Positions 1 to 9,230 of a DNA stretch of 32,201 nucleotides are shown piece by piece. Both the position numbers and the translations under genes were made by a program. The notes under the pieces were generated by a model that saw only the letters and a list, made by a program, of their open reading frames with translations, was not told the DNA's origin and did not search any database. Positions within the stretch are counted from its first letter, which is position 1, and each line of letters opens with the position of its first letter. Origin of the DNA: Kiritimatiellales bacterium (GTDB taxonomy: Bacteria > Verrucomicrobiota > Kiritimatiellia > UBA8416 > JAIOPI01). The stretch spans positions 1-32,201 of the forward strand of contig CAMFEP010000009.1 of the NCBI GenBank assembly GCA_945949405.1. Reading direction: 5' to 3'.

Positions 1-1701
1 CGGGAAAAACAGCTGGAACAGGAAGCCGGGCGTCTGCAACAGGACGCGCAGCGGTTGCAGCAGGAACAGGGCAAGCAGGGGCAGGAGGCGGGGCAATATC
101 GGAAGCAAGCTGCCGCGCTTGAAAAAGAATTGGACGGTTTGCGCCAGGAGTTGGCGCGGTCCGCGGCGCGGTGGGAAAAGCAGCTGGCATCCGAACGCCA
201 GGTGGCGGAAGTGGAACTGGCGCGTGCGGTCGGGGAATCGGCCAAGGCGCTGGAGACGGTGCAGGCCGGGCATGCGCGCGTGGTCAGTGACGTGAAAGAG
301 GCGACGAAGGCGTTGGGCGAGCTCAAGGCCGAACGCGATGCGCTGGGCGAAGCGCTTGCGGGGGTGAAGCAGCAGGTGGCGCGGCGGGACGAGGAACTGG
401 CGGCGGCGGTGCGCAAGGCGGAGGACTTTCAGGCGGAAACGGCACGACTGCAGGCCGAGTTGCAAGGGCTGCTCAAGGCGGGTGCGCGCGGGATGGAGGA
501 CGCGGCGAAGGCGGGCGCGCGGGCCGAGGCGCTGGCCGAGGAGCTGGCGGAAGTGCGGGAGGAACTGGCGTCGTCGGCGGTGTGGCGCGAGCAGGTTGTG
601 AGATTGGAGGCGGAGGCGCAGCGACAGGCTGCCGACGTTGAAACAGCGCGACGGGCCGTGGACGCTGAACGGGCGCGGCATCAGGCTGACCGATCGCAGA
701 TGGTGGAGGCGTTGGAGTCTGGCAAGGCTGAAGCGCAGACCGCACTGGCGCGTGAGACTGCGCGCCTCGAGGACTCGGCCAGGGCTCATGATGGTGTGTG
801 GGAGGTGGAGCGCCAGAAGTGGGCGCAAGCGCATGCCAGCGTTATGCGGGAGTTGGACGTCGCGCGGGAGGGCCTGCGCCAGGCGGCGGCACAGGCGGAG
901 GTGAGCCGGGAGCGGGAGCGGTTGCGGGCCGAGGTTACGGAAAGTTTGCAGGCCGAGCTGGCGCGGCTACAACGGGAGGCGGTGGCATGGCGTCAGGACC
1001 AAGCGGAGGGACAACGACGGGAGTCAGACGTGCGCCGGGTGGATGCGGCGTCAACAGCGGCGGCGAAAGAATTCCAAGGCAAGTTCGAAGAGGCGGAGCG
1101 TGACGGACGCAGCCGCAAGACGGAACTGGCGCTGGTGCAGGCAGAATTGGTGCTGGCCCGCGCGGCGCTGGCGACCGGTTTGGCGGGGGTGGCGGGCAGC
1201 GTGGATGCGGATAAGCCAACGCGTGAGTTGCGGCAGCGGGTGATGGAGCTCACCGAGCAACTTTTAGAGAAATTTGTCGTGGATCCGGGGCGTGTCTGGC
1301 GCGTGAAGCTAGACGACGGGGCGGTGTATGGCCCGGTCACGCTCGATGACTTGCATGCATGGGCTGCGGACTGCCGGCTGGGGCCGGGGCACCAGGTGGC
1401 CCGCGAAGGCGACTGGCAGGCGGCGGAGTCCCTGCGGGATTTGGGCATGGAGTGGATGGTGACGCTGTCGGATGGCGGAAGCTATGGGCCGCTCAACGTG
1501 TTTGCGATCCGTCACCTGATGACGGATGGCGTGGTGGCACGCGACGCGGTGATCCGGCATCGTGCGGATGGGCGTGGCGGTACATGGGACGAGATTGCCA
1601 CGATGGTGCTGAAGCATGAGCGCGAGGTTCGTGCGGCGGCGCAGCATGATGCGGCAGAGCGCGTGGCGAGGGTGAGGCAGGCGCTGGCAGATTTGGGGTG
1701 A
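1..1701 (+). CDS. Coiled-coil protein with C-terminal tandem GYF_2/DUF4339-like modules (5' partial)
   Basis: Frame 1 is open from base 1 (REKQLEQEAGRLQQDAQRLQQ...) into the 55..1701 ORF. Long Ala/Glu/Arg/Gln heptad-rich coiled coil, then two 'W.V.L.DG..YGP' modules (VWRVKLDDGAVYGPVTLDDLHAW; EWMVTLSDGGSYGPLNVFAIRHL). Confidence 0.75.
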   Translation, partial: REKQLEQEAGRLQQDAQRLQQEQGKQGQEAGQYRKQAAALEKELDGLRQELARSAARWEKQLASERQVAEVELARAVGESAKALETVQAGHARVVSDVKEATKALGELKAERDALGEALAGVKQQVARRDEELAAAVRKAEDFQAETARLQAELQGLLKAGARGMEDAAKAGARAEALAEELAEVREELASSAVWREQVVRLEAEAQRQAADVETARRAVDAERARHQADRSQMVEALESGKAEAQTALARETARLEDSARAHDGVWEVERQKWAQAHASVMRELDVAREGLRQAAAQAEVSRERERLRAEVTESLQAELARLQREAVAWRQDQAEGQRRESDVRRVDAASTAAAKEFQGKFEEAERDGRSRKTELALVQAELVLARAALATGLAGVAGSVDADKPTRELRQRVMELTEQLLEKFVVDPGRVWRVKLDDGAVYGPVTLDDLHAWAADCRLGPGHQVAREGDWQAAESLRDLGMEWMVTLSDGGSYGPLNVFAIRHLMTDGVVARDAVIRHRADGRGGTWDEIATMVLKHEREVRAAAQHDAAERVARVRQALADLG

Positions 1702-1705
1702 GGAA

Positions 1706-1740
1706 GATTTGCGATTGATGGTTGCCGATTGACGATTTGG
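1706..1740 (+). repeat. Degenerate heptanucleotide repeat after the GYF-like protein gene
   Basis: gatttgc gattgat ggttgcc gattgac gatttgg. Confidence 0.7.
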
Positions 1741-1760
1741 AGGATGTTGCCAAGCGGGTA

Positions 1761-1782
1761 ACGGCGGGGACCGCCGTCTCCA
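1761..1782 (+). repeat. Short palindromic repeat, family D, copy 1
   Basis: acggcgg-gga-ccgccgt-ctcca, perfect 7-bp stem. Confidence 0.65.
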
Positions 1783-1849
1783 GGGAACGGATGGAACTTC
1801 CTTGCCCGCCCGTGGAGATCGCGGACCCCCATTCCGATTCATCGAACCA

Positions 1850-3076
1850 TCACGACCAGCGCAGGTTGGCCTGGCGCAGGCGGCGGGCCAGTTCGGCGAT
1901 GACGCGGTCGTCGTCGTGGGGCCCGGCGGACTCGAAGGTCGCGGAGAAACGCAGGCAGGCGCCGGCGTCGTCCCACGGCACGGTGGAGACGAGGTGTTCG
2001 CGGATCAGGAATTGCGAGGCTTCCTCGGCGCTGGCGAAATTCTGGTTGCCGGCGCCGCGGGGCGCGGCGAGGTAGAGGAAGAAGGTGCCGCCGGGCATGG
2101 TGGCATCGGCACCGTCGGCGCGCAAGGCGGCGGCGAGTTTTTTCAAGCGGCCTTCGTAGTGATCCTTGATGCGATCGGAGAGGGCGCGATCCGCGATGCC
2201 GGCGCAGGCGGCGACCTGGATGGCCTTGAACTGGCCGGAGTCGATGTTGTCCTTCACCTCGGCATAGGCCTTCACGGCGCGGGCGGAACCGGCGACAAAG
2301 CCGAGGCGCCAGCCCGTCATGTTGTAACTTTTGCTCATCGAGTGCAATTCCACGGAGACATCCTTGCCGCCGGGGCGGCTCAAGATCGAGAGCGGGGGGC
2401 GGCCATAGACGAGCGTCGCGTAGGCGGCGTCCTGGACGATGAGGATATTGTGGCGGGTGCAAAATTCGATGAGGGCATCGAAGAAGGCCTCGGAAGGCGG
2501 GGCGCCCGTGGGGTTGTTGGGGTAATTCACATAAAAGAGTTTGGCGAGGCGCGCGGTGTCGGCGTCGATCGCGTTGAGGTCGGGGTAGAACTTGTTTTGC
2601 GGGAGCAGGGGCAACTTGACGACCTTACCACCGAGGTAGGCCGCGTGGGTGGCGAGGACGGGATAGCCGGGCACCGTGGTGATGACGGTGTCGCCGGGAT
2701 TGACGAAGCAGAGTGGCAGCATGGCGAGGGCGGGTTTGGAGCCGATGCTGTGGTTGATTTCGGTGTTGGGATCGAGGTTGCGCACGCCGAGGAAGATGCG
2801 CATGTATTCGGCGGCGGCATTTTTGAAGGCGTCGATGCCGTTGTCGGAGTAGCCGCGGTTGGCGGGGTCGTCGACGGCTTTCTTGAGGGCTTCGCGGATG
2901 GGGAGGGGGGCCATCTGGTCGGGTTCGCCGACGCCAAAGTCGAGCAATTCGACGGTGGGGTGTTGGGCGCGGGCGGCGGCCTTGGCGCGTTTGATCTTTT
3001 CAAATTTATAGATGGCGTTGGAGGTGCCGAAGGCCGCGCCACCGATGCGTTCCGCGAAAAGGGTTTGGATGTCCAT
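1850..3076 (-). CDS. dapL: LL-diaminopimelate aminotransferase-like, PLP fold type I aminotransferase
   Basis: FGVGEPDQMAPLPIREAL, YVNYPNNPTGAPPS, SMSKSYNMTGWRLGFVAGS (PLP-Lys motif). Start taken at MDIQTLFAERIGG (CAT 3074-3076). Confidence 0.8.
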   Translation of the reverse strand: MDIQTLFAERIGGAAFGTSNAIYKFEKIKRAKAAARAQHPTVELLDFGVGEPDQMAPLPIREALKKAVDDPANRGYSDNGIDAFKNAAAEYMRIFLGVRNLDPNTEINHSIGSKPALAMLPLCFVNPGDTVITTVPGYPVLATHAAYLGGKVVKLPLLPQNKFYPDLNAIDADTARLAKLFYVNYPNNPTGAPPSEAFFDALIEFCTRHNILIVQDAAYATLVYGRPPLSILSRPGGKDVSVELHSMSKSYNMTGWRLGFVAGSARAVKAYAEVKDNIDSGQFKAIQVAACAGIADRALSDRIKDHYEGRLKKLAAALRADGADATMPGGTFFLYLAAPRGAGNQNFASAEEASQFLIREHLVSTVPWDDAGACLRFSATFESAGPHDDDRVIAELARRLRQANLRWS

Positions 3077-3183
3077 GGTCTGCTCCGTGTTTTTAAGGTG
3101 AGGCGGCATTATAGGGGGGGGCGGAAGGAAGTCAAAACTTGCCAGCGTAATCCAGTGTGTATCATTTTGAATATGGTTTTGAA

Positions 3184-3316
3184 TTTCTCGCGGAGGCGCG
3201 GAGGTCGCGGAGATTGCTTTTATTGCCCGAACCGGTGAGAGGCCGGTTCGGGTATGAATACTGCATCTCTACCTATCCGAACCGCCTCTCTGTGAACTCC
3301 GCGCCTCCGCGAGAAA
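3184..3316. repeat. Nested inverted-repeat element between recN and dapL
   Basis: Outer arms tttctcgcggaggcgcggag (3184-3203) / ctccgcgcctccgcgagaaa (3297-3316), perfect 20 bp; inner hairpin cccgaaccgg (3226-3235) / ccggttcggg (3243-3252). Confidence 0.85.
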
Positions 3317-3320
3317 CATT

Positions 3321-4985
3321 CTACTTGCGGGCGAGGAGTTCGCGGGCGTGGCGGAGGGTGACGGTGGTGAGGTCCTTGCCGCCGAGCATGCGGGCGATTT
3401 CCTCTTCGCGGGTGGTGCCTTCGACGGTGGTGATTTCGGTGAGGGTGCGGCCCTTGGTGACGCGTTTCACCACGGCGAAGTGCAGGGTGCCATGGGCGGC
3501 GACTTGCGGCAGATGCGTGATGCACAGGACCTGATGGCGCTGGGCGATGGTGGCGAGTTTTTCGCCGATGGCGACGCCCATTTCGCCGCCGACGTTGGCA
3601 TCGACTTCGTCAAAGACCAGCACGGGGACGCGGTCATGCTTCGCGAGGACGGCCTTGGTGGCGAGCATCACGCGGGAAATTTCGCCGCTGGAGGCGATCA
3701 GGCGCAGGGGGCGCATGGGTTCGCCGACATTGGGTGCGAAGCCGAATTCGGCGGTATCGAGTCCGGAGGGGCGGGGGGCGGAGGCGGCCAGCTCGACGCG
3801 AAATTCTCCATGTGGAAAACCCAACTCGCGCAGATGGCTGGTGACGGCGCGGCCGAGTTCCTGGCCGGCTTTCTGGCGGCGGGTGGTGAGCGATTTTCCG
3901 GCTGCGCGCAGGGCTTGCTCCGCAGTTTTACGTTCGGCATCCAACGTGGCGAGGCGCTCGGTGCGGGTGGAGAGATCCTTCAAGCGTGTACGCGACTCGG
4001 CGAGGAAGGCCAGGATGTCCTCGATGGAGCCGCCGTACTTACGTTTAAGTTTGTGGAGGATGCCGACGCGGTCCTCGACCCAACGCAGGCGCTCTGGGTC
4101 GACTTCGATGGCCTGCAGACGCCGTTGGATGCTGGTGGAGAGGGCCTGAAGGCTGCTGGCGAGGGATTCGGCCTCCGATTCCCAGGCTTTGGCTTCCATG
4201 GTAAGGCGAGCCATGGCATCGAGCTGGCGGCGGGCATCGACGATTCGGGAGAAGGCGGCGTTTTCCTCCTCGGTGAGGGCGGCGGTGATCGACTGGCCGA
4301 GGGCCAGAATTTCCTGGGCGTTGGCGAGGAGGGCGTGTTCGTTGGCGAGGGTTTCTTCGCTCAGGCCTTCGAGTTGCGCGGCTTCGATTTCCTTGACCTG
4401 ATATTCCAGCATTTCGATCTGCTGGGCCACGGTGCGGTCGTCGCCTTCGAGCTCGCGGCGGCGGCGGTCGATGTCCAGCACGAACTCGTAGGCGTGGCGG
4501 CAGGCCTCGCGTGCGTCGGTGTGGCGACCGAAGGCATCGAGGAGATTCAACTGGAAATCCGGGTTCAGGAGGGATTGGTGCTCGTGGGGGCCGTGGAGGT
4601 CCACGAGCAGATCACCGAGGCGCTTGAGGGCCTGGACGGTGGTGGCGCCATCATTGATGGTGCACTTGCCGGCGCCCGAAGCGGCGGAGACGCTGCGGCG
4701 CAGGATCAGCACGCCATCCTCGCAGGGGGGGAGGTCCAATTCATCGAGCAGGGGTGCGATGGCGCTGGTGTCGGAGAGGGTGAAGACGGCTTCGACCTGA
4801 CATTGGTCGGCGCCGGCGCGGACCTGGGTGCGGTCGGCGCGCATGCCGAGCAGGAGTCCGAGCGCGCCGACGAGCACGGATTTTCCGGCGCCGGTTTCGC
4901 CGGTGATGACGTTCAGGCCGGGGCCGAATTCGACTTGCAGGGATTCGACGATGGCGAAATTTTTAACTCGCAGGCTTTGGAGCAT
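3321..4985 (-). CDS. recN: DNA repair protein RecN
   Basis: MLQSLRVKNFAIVESLQVEFGPGLNVITGETGAGKSVLVGAL (Walker A), central coiled coil, LIASSGEISRVMLATKAVLA and VLVFDEVDANVGGEMG (signature/Walker B). Confidence 0.95.
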   Translation of the reverse strand: MLQSLRVKNFAIVESLQVEFGPGLNVITGETGAGKSVLVGALGLLLGMRADRTQVRAGADQCQVEAVFTLSDTSAIAPLLDELDLPPCEDGVLILRRSVSAASGAGKCTINDGATTVQALKRLGDLLVDLHGPHEHQSLLNPDFQLNLLDAFGRHTDAREACRHAYEFVLDIDRRRRELEGDDRTVAQQIEMLEYQVKEIEAAQLEGLSEETLANEHALLANAQEILALGQSITAALTEEENAAFSRIVDARRQLDAMARLTMEAKAWESEAESLASSLQALSTSIQRRLQAIEVDPERLRWVEDRVGILHKLKRKYGGSIEDILAFLAESRTRLKDLSTRTERLATLDAERKTAEQALRAAGKSLTTRRQKAGQELGRAVTSHLRELGFPHGEFRVELAASAPRPSGLDTAEFGFAPNVGEPMRPLRLIASSGEISRVMLATKAVLAKHDRVPVLVFDEVDANVGGEMGVAIGEKLATIAQRHQVLCITHLPQVAAHGTLHFAVVKRVTKGRTLTEITTVEGTTREEEIARMLGGKDLTTVTLRHARELLARK

Positions 4986-5062
4986 GGGGCAGCATACGCA
5001 GGCGGAGGAAAAACTGCAATCGGGCGTTGGAGGCTTTTGGGGCGGGAGGTGTGGGGGGCGGA

Positions 5063-5091
5063 AGACCGCGTCCGGAGGCCGCGGTCCACCT
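5063..5091 (+). repeat. Short palindromic repeat, family B, copy 1
   Basis: agaccgcgtccggaggccgcggtccacct; 7-bp stem gaccgcg/cgcggtc; 29 bp identical to 29539-29567. Confidence 0.8.
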
Positions 5092-5095
5092 CGGA

Positions 5096-5119
5096 GTCGG
5101 GGTCAGCGACCCCGACTAC
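5096..5119 (+). repeat. Short palindromic repeat with CTACA-type tail
   Basis: gtcggggtc-agc-gaccccgac-tac, perfect 9-bp stem, immediately after the family B copy. Confidence 0.65.
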
Positions 5120-5242
5120 AGGGGATGACAGCCGAAGGCGCACCACGTTGCTGTCGCCCCTGATCTAACTCGGGGCGATTTCGGATTTGGTAACGACTGA
5201 ATATGCATGGAAATTATCCGGGGAATGGCTTAATTTTGGGCC

Positions 5243-6067
5243 ATGCAAGCTACTGGAATTAAACAGGGGGTGTTGAGTGGGGAGCAGCTCGCGTTTTTTG
5301 GGCGCGAGGGGTATTTGATTGTGCCTGCGCTGTTTGGCGCGGACGAGGTGGCGGCGTTGGGGGCGCGGTTTCAGCGGCTGGCGGACGACCTCGAGCCGGC
5401 GCCCGAGGGAACATGGATTCCGGACCGGGCGGCGACGGATCCCTTGCTGCGGTATCCGCGCGTGATGATGCCGCATACGTGGGACGAACTTTCCAAGCGA
5501 TGGTTGCTGGATCAGCGGCTGCACGATATTTTGAGCGCGTTGCTGGGGGACGAGCCGATCGCGACCCAGAGCATGTTTTACTTCAAGCCGCCGGGAGCGC
5601 GGGGGCAGGCGCTGCACCAGGATAATTTTTATTTGCGGGTCGAACCCTTCTCCTGCATCGCGGCGTGGACGGCGATCGACCCGTCACTTCCCGAAAACGG
5701 CGGGCTGCATGTGGTACCGCAAACGCAGGATGCGGCGCTGGTGTGTCCGGAAGAAGCGGACATGAACGAGAGTTTTGTGAAACACCTGGTGCGGCCACCC
5801 GAGGGACTTCAGCCCATTCCTGCGCCGTTGCAGCCGGGGGACACGTTGTTTTTCAATGGAAATGTAATTCACGGGTCCGGGCCGAACAAGTCCAAGACTC
5901 ACTGGCGCCGGTCGTATATCTGCCACTACATGCCTGCCGCGGCGCAGAAAATCAGCAGCGGGTATTTCCCGGTGCTGAATTTCCAAGGCGAGCCGGTGAC
6001 GCGGGAAGCCAATAGGGGCGGGGGCCCGTGCGGTGTTGAGTTTGACAAGCCCAATTACGGGGCGTGA
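5243..6067 (+). CDS. Phytanoyl-CoA dioxygenase (PhyH) family Fe(II)/2OG oxygenase
   Basis: LTxEQ-like N-terminus (LSGEQLAFFGREGYLIVPALFGADEVAAL), HxD in LHQDNFYLRVEPFSCIAAWTAIDPSLPENGGLHVVPQTQ, distal H in GNVIHGSGPNKS. Confidence 0.88.
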   Translation: MQATGIKQGVLSGEQLAFFGREGYLIVPALFGADEVAALGARFQRLADDLEPAPEGTWIPDRAATDPLLRYPRVMMPHTWDELSKRWLLDQRLHDILSALLGDEPIATQSMFYFKPPGARGQALHQDNFYLRVEPFSCIAAWTAIDPSLPENGGLHVVPQTQDAALVCPEEADMNESFVKHLVRPPEGLQPIPAPLQPGDTLFFNGNVIHGSGPNKSKTHWRRSYICHYMPAAAQKISSGYFPVLNFQGEPVTREANRGGGPCGVEFDKPNYGA

Positions 6068-6091
6068 GTTGTCCTTGTCCTGAATTTTGGC

Positions 6092-6114
6092 CCCGGTGGC
6101 GCAAGGCCACCGGG
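6092..6114 (+). repeat. Short palindrome just downstream of the PhyH-like gene
   Basis: cccggtggc-gcaag-gccaccggg, perfect 9-bp stem. Confidence 0.6.
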
Positions 6115-6132
6115 AGCCGGGGAATCTTCCTT

Positions 6133-7170
6133 CTAGCGGCCAAGAAGATGGTCGATGACGAGTTGGTCCAGCGCGGCGTAGTTGCGGGCGGCGATGAGGG
6201 CGTTGGCTTTGGCGTCGTTGAAGGTGCGGACTTTTTGGACCAGTTTCAGAAAGGTGCGGCGGCTGTTGTCCAGATGCGCCAGCCAATGTTCGGGTTTGGT
6301 GGGGCGGAAGGGGTGGACGTCGAAGCAGATGTATTCGCCGTTGCGTCCGTAGCCGTTACGTTCCAGGGCGCGGACCTGGTTGAAGGCCACGCGCAGGTTG
6401 GCGCTGCCGAAAGGTTTATCCTGATCGAATTTCAGGCCGTTCTGGTCATTCAGGTGCAGCGACCACAATTTGCCGAAGGACATGGCAAAATCGATTTCAT
6501 CCGCGGGGTCGAGGCCGGCGAGGATGGCATGCGCGCTTTCGATCAGGCAGCCGATGCGTTTTGGGGCCGCGGTGAGTTGGGCGATGGCGAGGGCGTGGCC
6601 GATGGTGGGGATGTAGGCGTGGTCCATGGGCTCGTTGGGTTTGGGTTCGATGGCGAGGCGCGCGCGTTTGTCGTGCGCGAGCATGGCGTCGAGGGCTTCG
6701 ACGAGGTAATCCATGCAGCGGCGGGCGTTTTTCGATTCGCGGAGGTAACTGCCCTCGCGGGCGAGCCAGAGCACGATCAGATCGGTGCCGAGGATGCGGG
6801 CGATGTCGAGGCAGCGCTTCGAGCGGTCGATGGCGTACTGGCGACACTTCTTGCTGTTGCTGGTGTAGGCGCCGTCGACGGTCATCGGGCTGAACCAGAG
6901 GCGGGGGGCGACCATCTCGGCGGCGATGCCCTCGTTGTCGAGGCGCTTTTTGAGGGCGTGGGCTTCCTTGCGGATTTGGGCGCCGGGCTTTGAGTCAATA
7001 TCGGGGACGGCGTCGTCATCGTGAAACATCATGGCATCGAAGCCATGGGCCTTGAGTTGTGCGAGTTTCCAGTCGAAGGATTGGGGCGGGCGCGTCGGGG
7101 GGCCGTAGGGGTCCTGACCTTCGCTGATGTTCCAGGGGCCGAAGCAGAAGCGGTAAGAGGGGAGTTTCAT
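6133..7170 (-). CDS. Sugar phosphate isomerase/epimerase-like (xylose isomerase-type) TIM-barrel protein
   Basis: MKLPSYRFCFGPWNISEGQDPYGPPTR...; GFDAMMFHDDDAVPD; LAIEPKPNEPMDHAYIPTIGHALAI; SLHLNDQNGLKFDQDKPFG. The ORF track extends to 7419, but the natural ATG is at 7168-7170. Confidence 0.8.
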   Translation of the reverse strand: MKLPSYRFCFGPWNISEGQDPYGPPTRPPQSFDWKLAQLKAHGFDAMMFHDDDAVPDIDSKPGAQIRKEAHALKKRLDNEGIAAEMVAPRLWFSPMTVDGAYTSNSKKCRQYAIDRSKRCLDIARILGTDLIVLWLAREGSYLRESKNARRCMDYLVEALDAMLAHDKRARLAIEPKPNEPMDHAYIPTIGHALAIAQLTAAPKRIGCLIESAHAILAGLDPADEIDFAMSFGKLWSLHLNDQNGLKFDQDKPFGSANLRVAFNQVRALERNGYGRNGEYICFDVHPFRPTKPEHWLAHLDNSRRTFLKLVQKVRTFNDAKANALIAARNYAALDQLVIDHLLGR

Positions 7171-7239
7171 GTCAAAAGTCAAAAGTCGAAAGTCGAAAGG
7201 CCTATAGAATTTCTCGTATTTTGACTTTTGACCTTGGAC
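7171..7239. repeat. Heptanucleotide repeats in inverted arrangement between the TIM-barrel and CDGSH genes
   Basis: gtcaaaa gtcaaaa gtcgaaa gtcgaaa (7171-7198), then ttttgac ttttgac cttggac (7219-7239). Confidence 0.85.
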
Positions 7240-7487
7240 TATCCCTGTAGTCGGCGGTGTGTGCCGTCGCAGTGGGGTTGGGTGGCGGAGCGTTTGCAGC
7301 CGCACAGGTAGACGGTTTCGGTTTTGGCGCAGGGGAATTCGAGAGGGGTGAAGCCGGAGCCGCGGTGGGATCCGTCGCAGAAAGGCTGAGTTTTGCTTTG
7401 GCCGCAGGCGCACCACCAATAGGTTTTGCCGGCTTCGACGTTGACGGCGTAGGGCGACTTCTGGGCGATGACGGGCTCGAGACTCAT
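7239..7487 (-). CDS. CDGSH-type iron-sulfur domain protein with two CDGSH-like motifs
   Basis: [20 protein letters not shown] and [24 protein letters not shown]-like RBS immediately upstream of the ATG. Confidence 0.92.
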   Translation of the reverse strand: MSLEPVIAQKSPYAVNVEAGKTYWWCACGQSKTQPFCDGSHRGSGFTPLEFPCAKTETVYLCGCKRSATQPHCDGTHRRLQG

Positions 7488-7640
7488 GCGCGGATCCTCC
7501 TGATTGTGTGAGTTGCGGCGAGTCTAGCAGGCGGGTGGGGGAGTGTCAGCGGGAATGTGGTGATTTCGAAGAGGGGCGCATAGCATTTGCAGCAGTGGGG
7601 AGTTTGGATTAGGATTCGCGCGACTGCGGGGGGGGTGGAA

Positions 7641-9083
7641 ATGAAGACATTATTGGCGGCCTCGGAAACAGAGCGGATATTCTCGGAATTGCGCGAAGCC
7701 AATCTGGCGTTCGCGCGAACCTATCCCGGCGAACACCCGGAGCGCCAGCCTGTACACACGGTGTATGGCGGCGCCAATTTATTCAAGGCAGACACGGCGG
7801 CGCGCATGGGGCGCATGGCGCTGGCGTCGCTGGATGCCTATGCGCCGGATTTTGCGACATTTGCGCGGGTGCTGGAGCTGCCGGCGCCTTATGCGCTGCC
7901 GACGCGGGCGGGAGACGTGGCTGCGCTCGGCGCACGCCTGGCCGGACTTGAGCCCGCCAAGCGCACCGGCGATCCGGTTTGGCTGGCCTATGCGGTCTAT
8001 GAAAAGGTGCGGCGCAAACTGGCGGTCGAGCCGGTGGAGGATTTTCGGATTGATTTCGAGGATGGCTACGGGAACCGCAGTGACGAGGAGGAAGACGCGA
8101 CGGCGGTGGCCGCCGCGCACGAGGTGGCGGTGGGGATGCGCGATGGCACGCTGCCGCCGTTCATCGGCATACGCATCAAGCCCTTTACTGAAGATTTGAA
8201 AGACCGTGGCGCGCGCACGCTGGATATTTTCCTGGCGGCGTTGCTGGCCGAGAGCGGAAACACGCTGCCCTCGAATTTCGTGGTGATGCTGCCCAAGATC
8301 ACGATCGCGGCGCAAGTTGTGGCGCTGGTGCGGCTCTTTGAGATCATCGAGCGCAAGGCGGGGTTGCCGGCGCGCGCACTGAAGATGGAAATGATGGTGG
8401 AGACGACACAGGCGATGATGACGGACGATGGGCGGAATCCGTTGATGGAATTTGTGCGTGCCTCGGAGGGGCGAATGGTGTCGGCGGCTTTCGGGACCTA
8501 CGATTACACGGCGGCTTGCAACATCACGGCGCGGTATCAGTCCATGGGGCATCCGGTCTGCGATTTTGCGCATCACATGACGCGCGTGGCGCTGGGCGGC
8601 ACGGGCATTCGTTTCGCGGACGGGGCGACCAACGTGATGCCGGTGGGGCCGCACCGCGGTGAAAAGCTGACGTTCGAGCAGGAGGCGGAAAATCATAAAG
8701 TTGTGTATCGCGCGTGGAAGATGGCCTACGACCACATCCGCCATTCGCTGTACAATGGTTTTTATCAAGGATGGGATTTGAACCCGGGCCAATTGCCCGC
8801 ACGCTACGCGGCGGTCTACGCGTTTTTCCTGGAGAGTTACGACGAGGCGGCGTCACGCCTGCGGTTGTTCGTCGAAAAATCCGCGCGCGTCACGCTGACG
8901 GGTGATATATTTGACGATGCGGCGACCGGGCAGGGGCTGCTCAATTACTTCCTCGCGGCGCTCAACTGCGGGGCGATCACGGAAGAGGACACCAAGGCCA
9001 CGGGGTTGACGCTGGCGGAGATTCGCTCGCGGTCGTTCTTTACGATTTTGCGTGACCGGCGTGTGGCGGGCGGGGGTGGGTGA
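7641..9083 (+). CDS. HpcH/HpaI aldolase/citrate lyase-like TIM-barrel protein (DUF6986-like)
   Basis: DFRIDFEDGYGNRSDEEEDATA, FVVMLPKITIAAQV, ALKMEMMVETTQAMM, MVSAAFGTYDYTAACNI. Start taken at MKTLLAASETERIF (7641). Confidence 0.65.
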   Translation: MKTLLAASETERIFSELREANLAFARTYPGEHPERQPVHTVYGGANLFKADTAARMGRMALASLDAYAPDFATFARVLELPAPYALPTRAGDVAALGARLAGLEPAKRTGDPVWLAYAVYEKVRRKLAVEPVEDFRIDFEDGYGNRSDEEEDATAVAAAHEVAVGMRDGTLPPFIGIRIKPFTEDLKDRGARTLDIFLAALLAESGNTLPSNFVVMLPKITIAAQVVALVRLFEIIERKAGLPARALKMEMMVETTQAMMTDDGRNPLMEFVRASEGRMVSAAFGTYDYTAACNITARYQSMGHPVCDFAHHMTRVALGGTGIRFADGATNVMPVGPHRGEKLTFEQEAENHKVVYRAWKMAYDHIRHSLYNGFYQGWDLNPGQLPARYAAVYAFFLESYDEAASRLRLFVEKSARVTLTGDIFDDAATGQGLLNYFLAALNCGAITEEDTKATGLTLAEIRSRSFFTILRDRRVAGGGG

Positions 9084-9090
9084 GAAAGAT

Positions 9091-9113
9091 GCCGGCGGGG
9101 ACCGCCGGCTCCA
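9091..9113 (+). repeat. Short palindromic repeat, family D, copy 2
   Basis: gccggcgg-gga-ccgccggc-tcca, perfect 8-bp stem. Confidence 0.7.
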
Positions 9114-9230
9114 TTGACCTGAATTCCACTTGCATTCTGCAACTTACAGGAATACCCTACAACCCATCTTGACCTTCTTGGTCACCGACTACCCGCCTTC
9201 GCGCGAGCGCAATCGCCTCGCCGTCAGCAG

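Noticed and set aside
3348-5168. 606-aa plus-strand ORF opposite recN (also 1802..3238 opposite dapL)
   Set aside because: Antisense artefact of high-GC codon usage; Gly/Ala-rich translation without motifs, while the opposite strand encodes clear RecN and DapL.
7171-7239. Possible CtsR operator (GGTCAAA-N3-GGTCAAA-like) in the gtcaaaa repeats
   Set aside because: The repeats are contiguous with a 7-nt period, without the 3-nt spacer of a CtsR box, and are not near mcsA/clpC.
7587-7640. Upstream start of the HpcH/HpaI-like ORF
   Set aside because: The ATG at 7641 follows a GGGGGTGG-type RBS and begins the conserved-looking protein; the additional 18 residues look like leader sequence.
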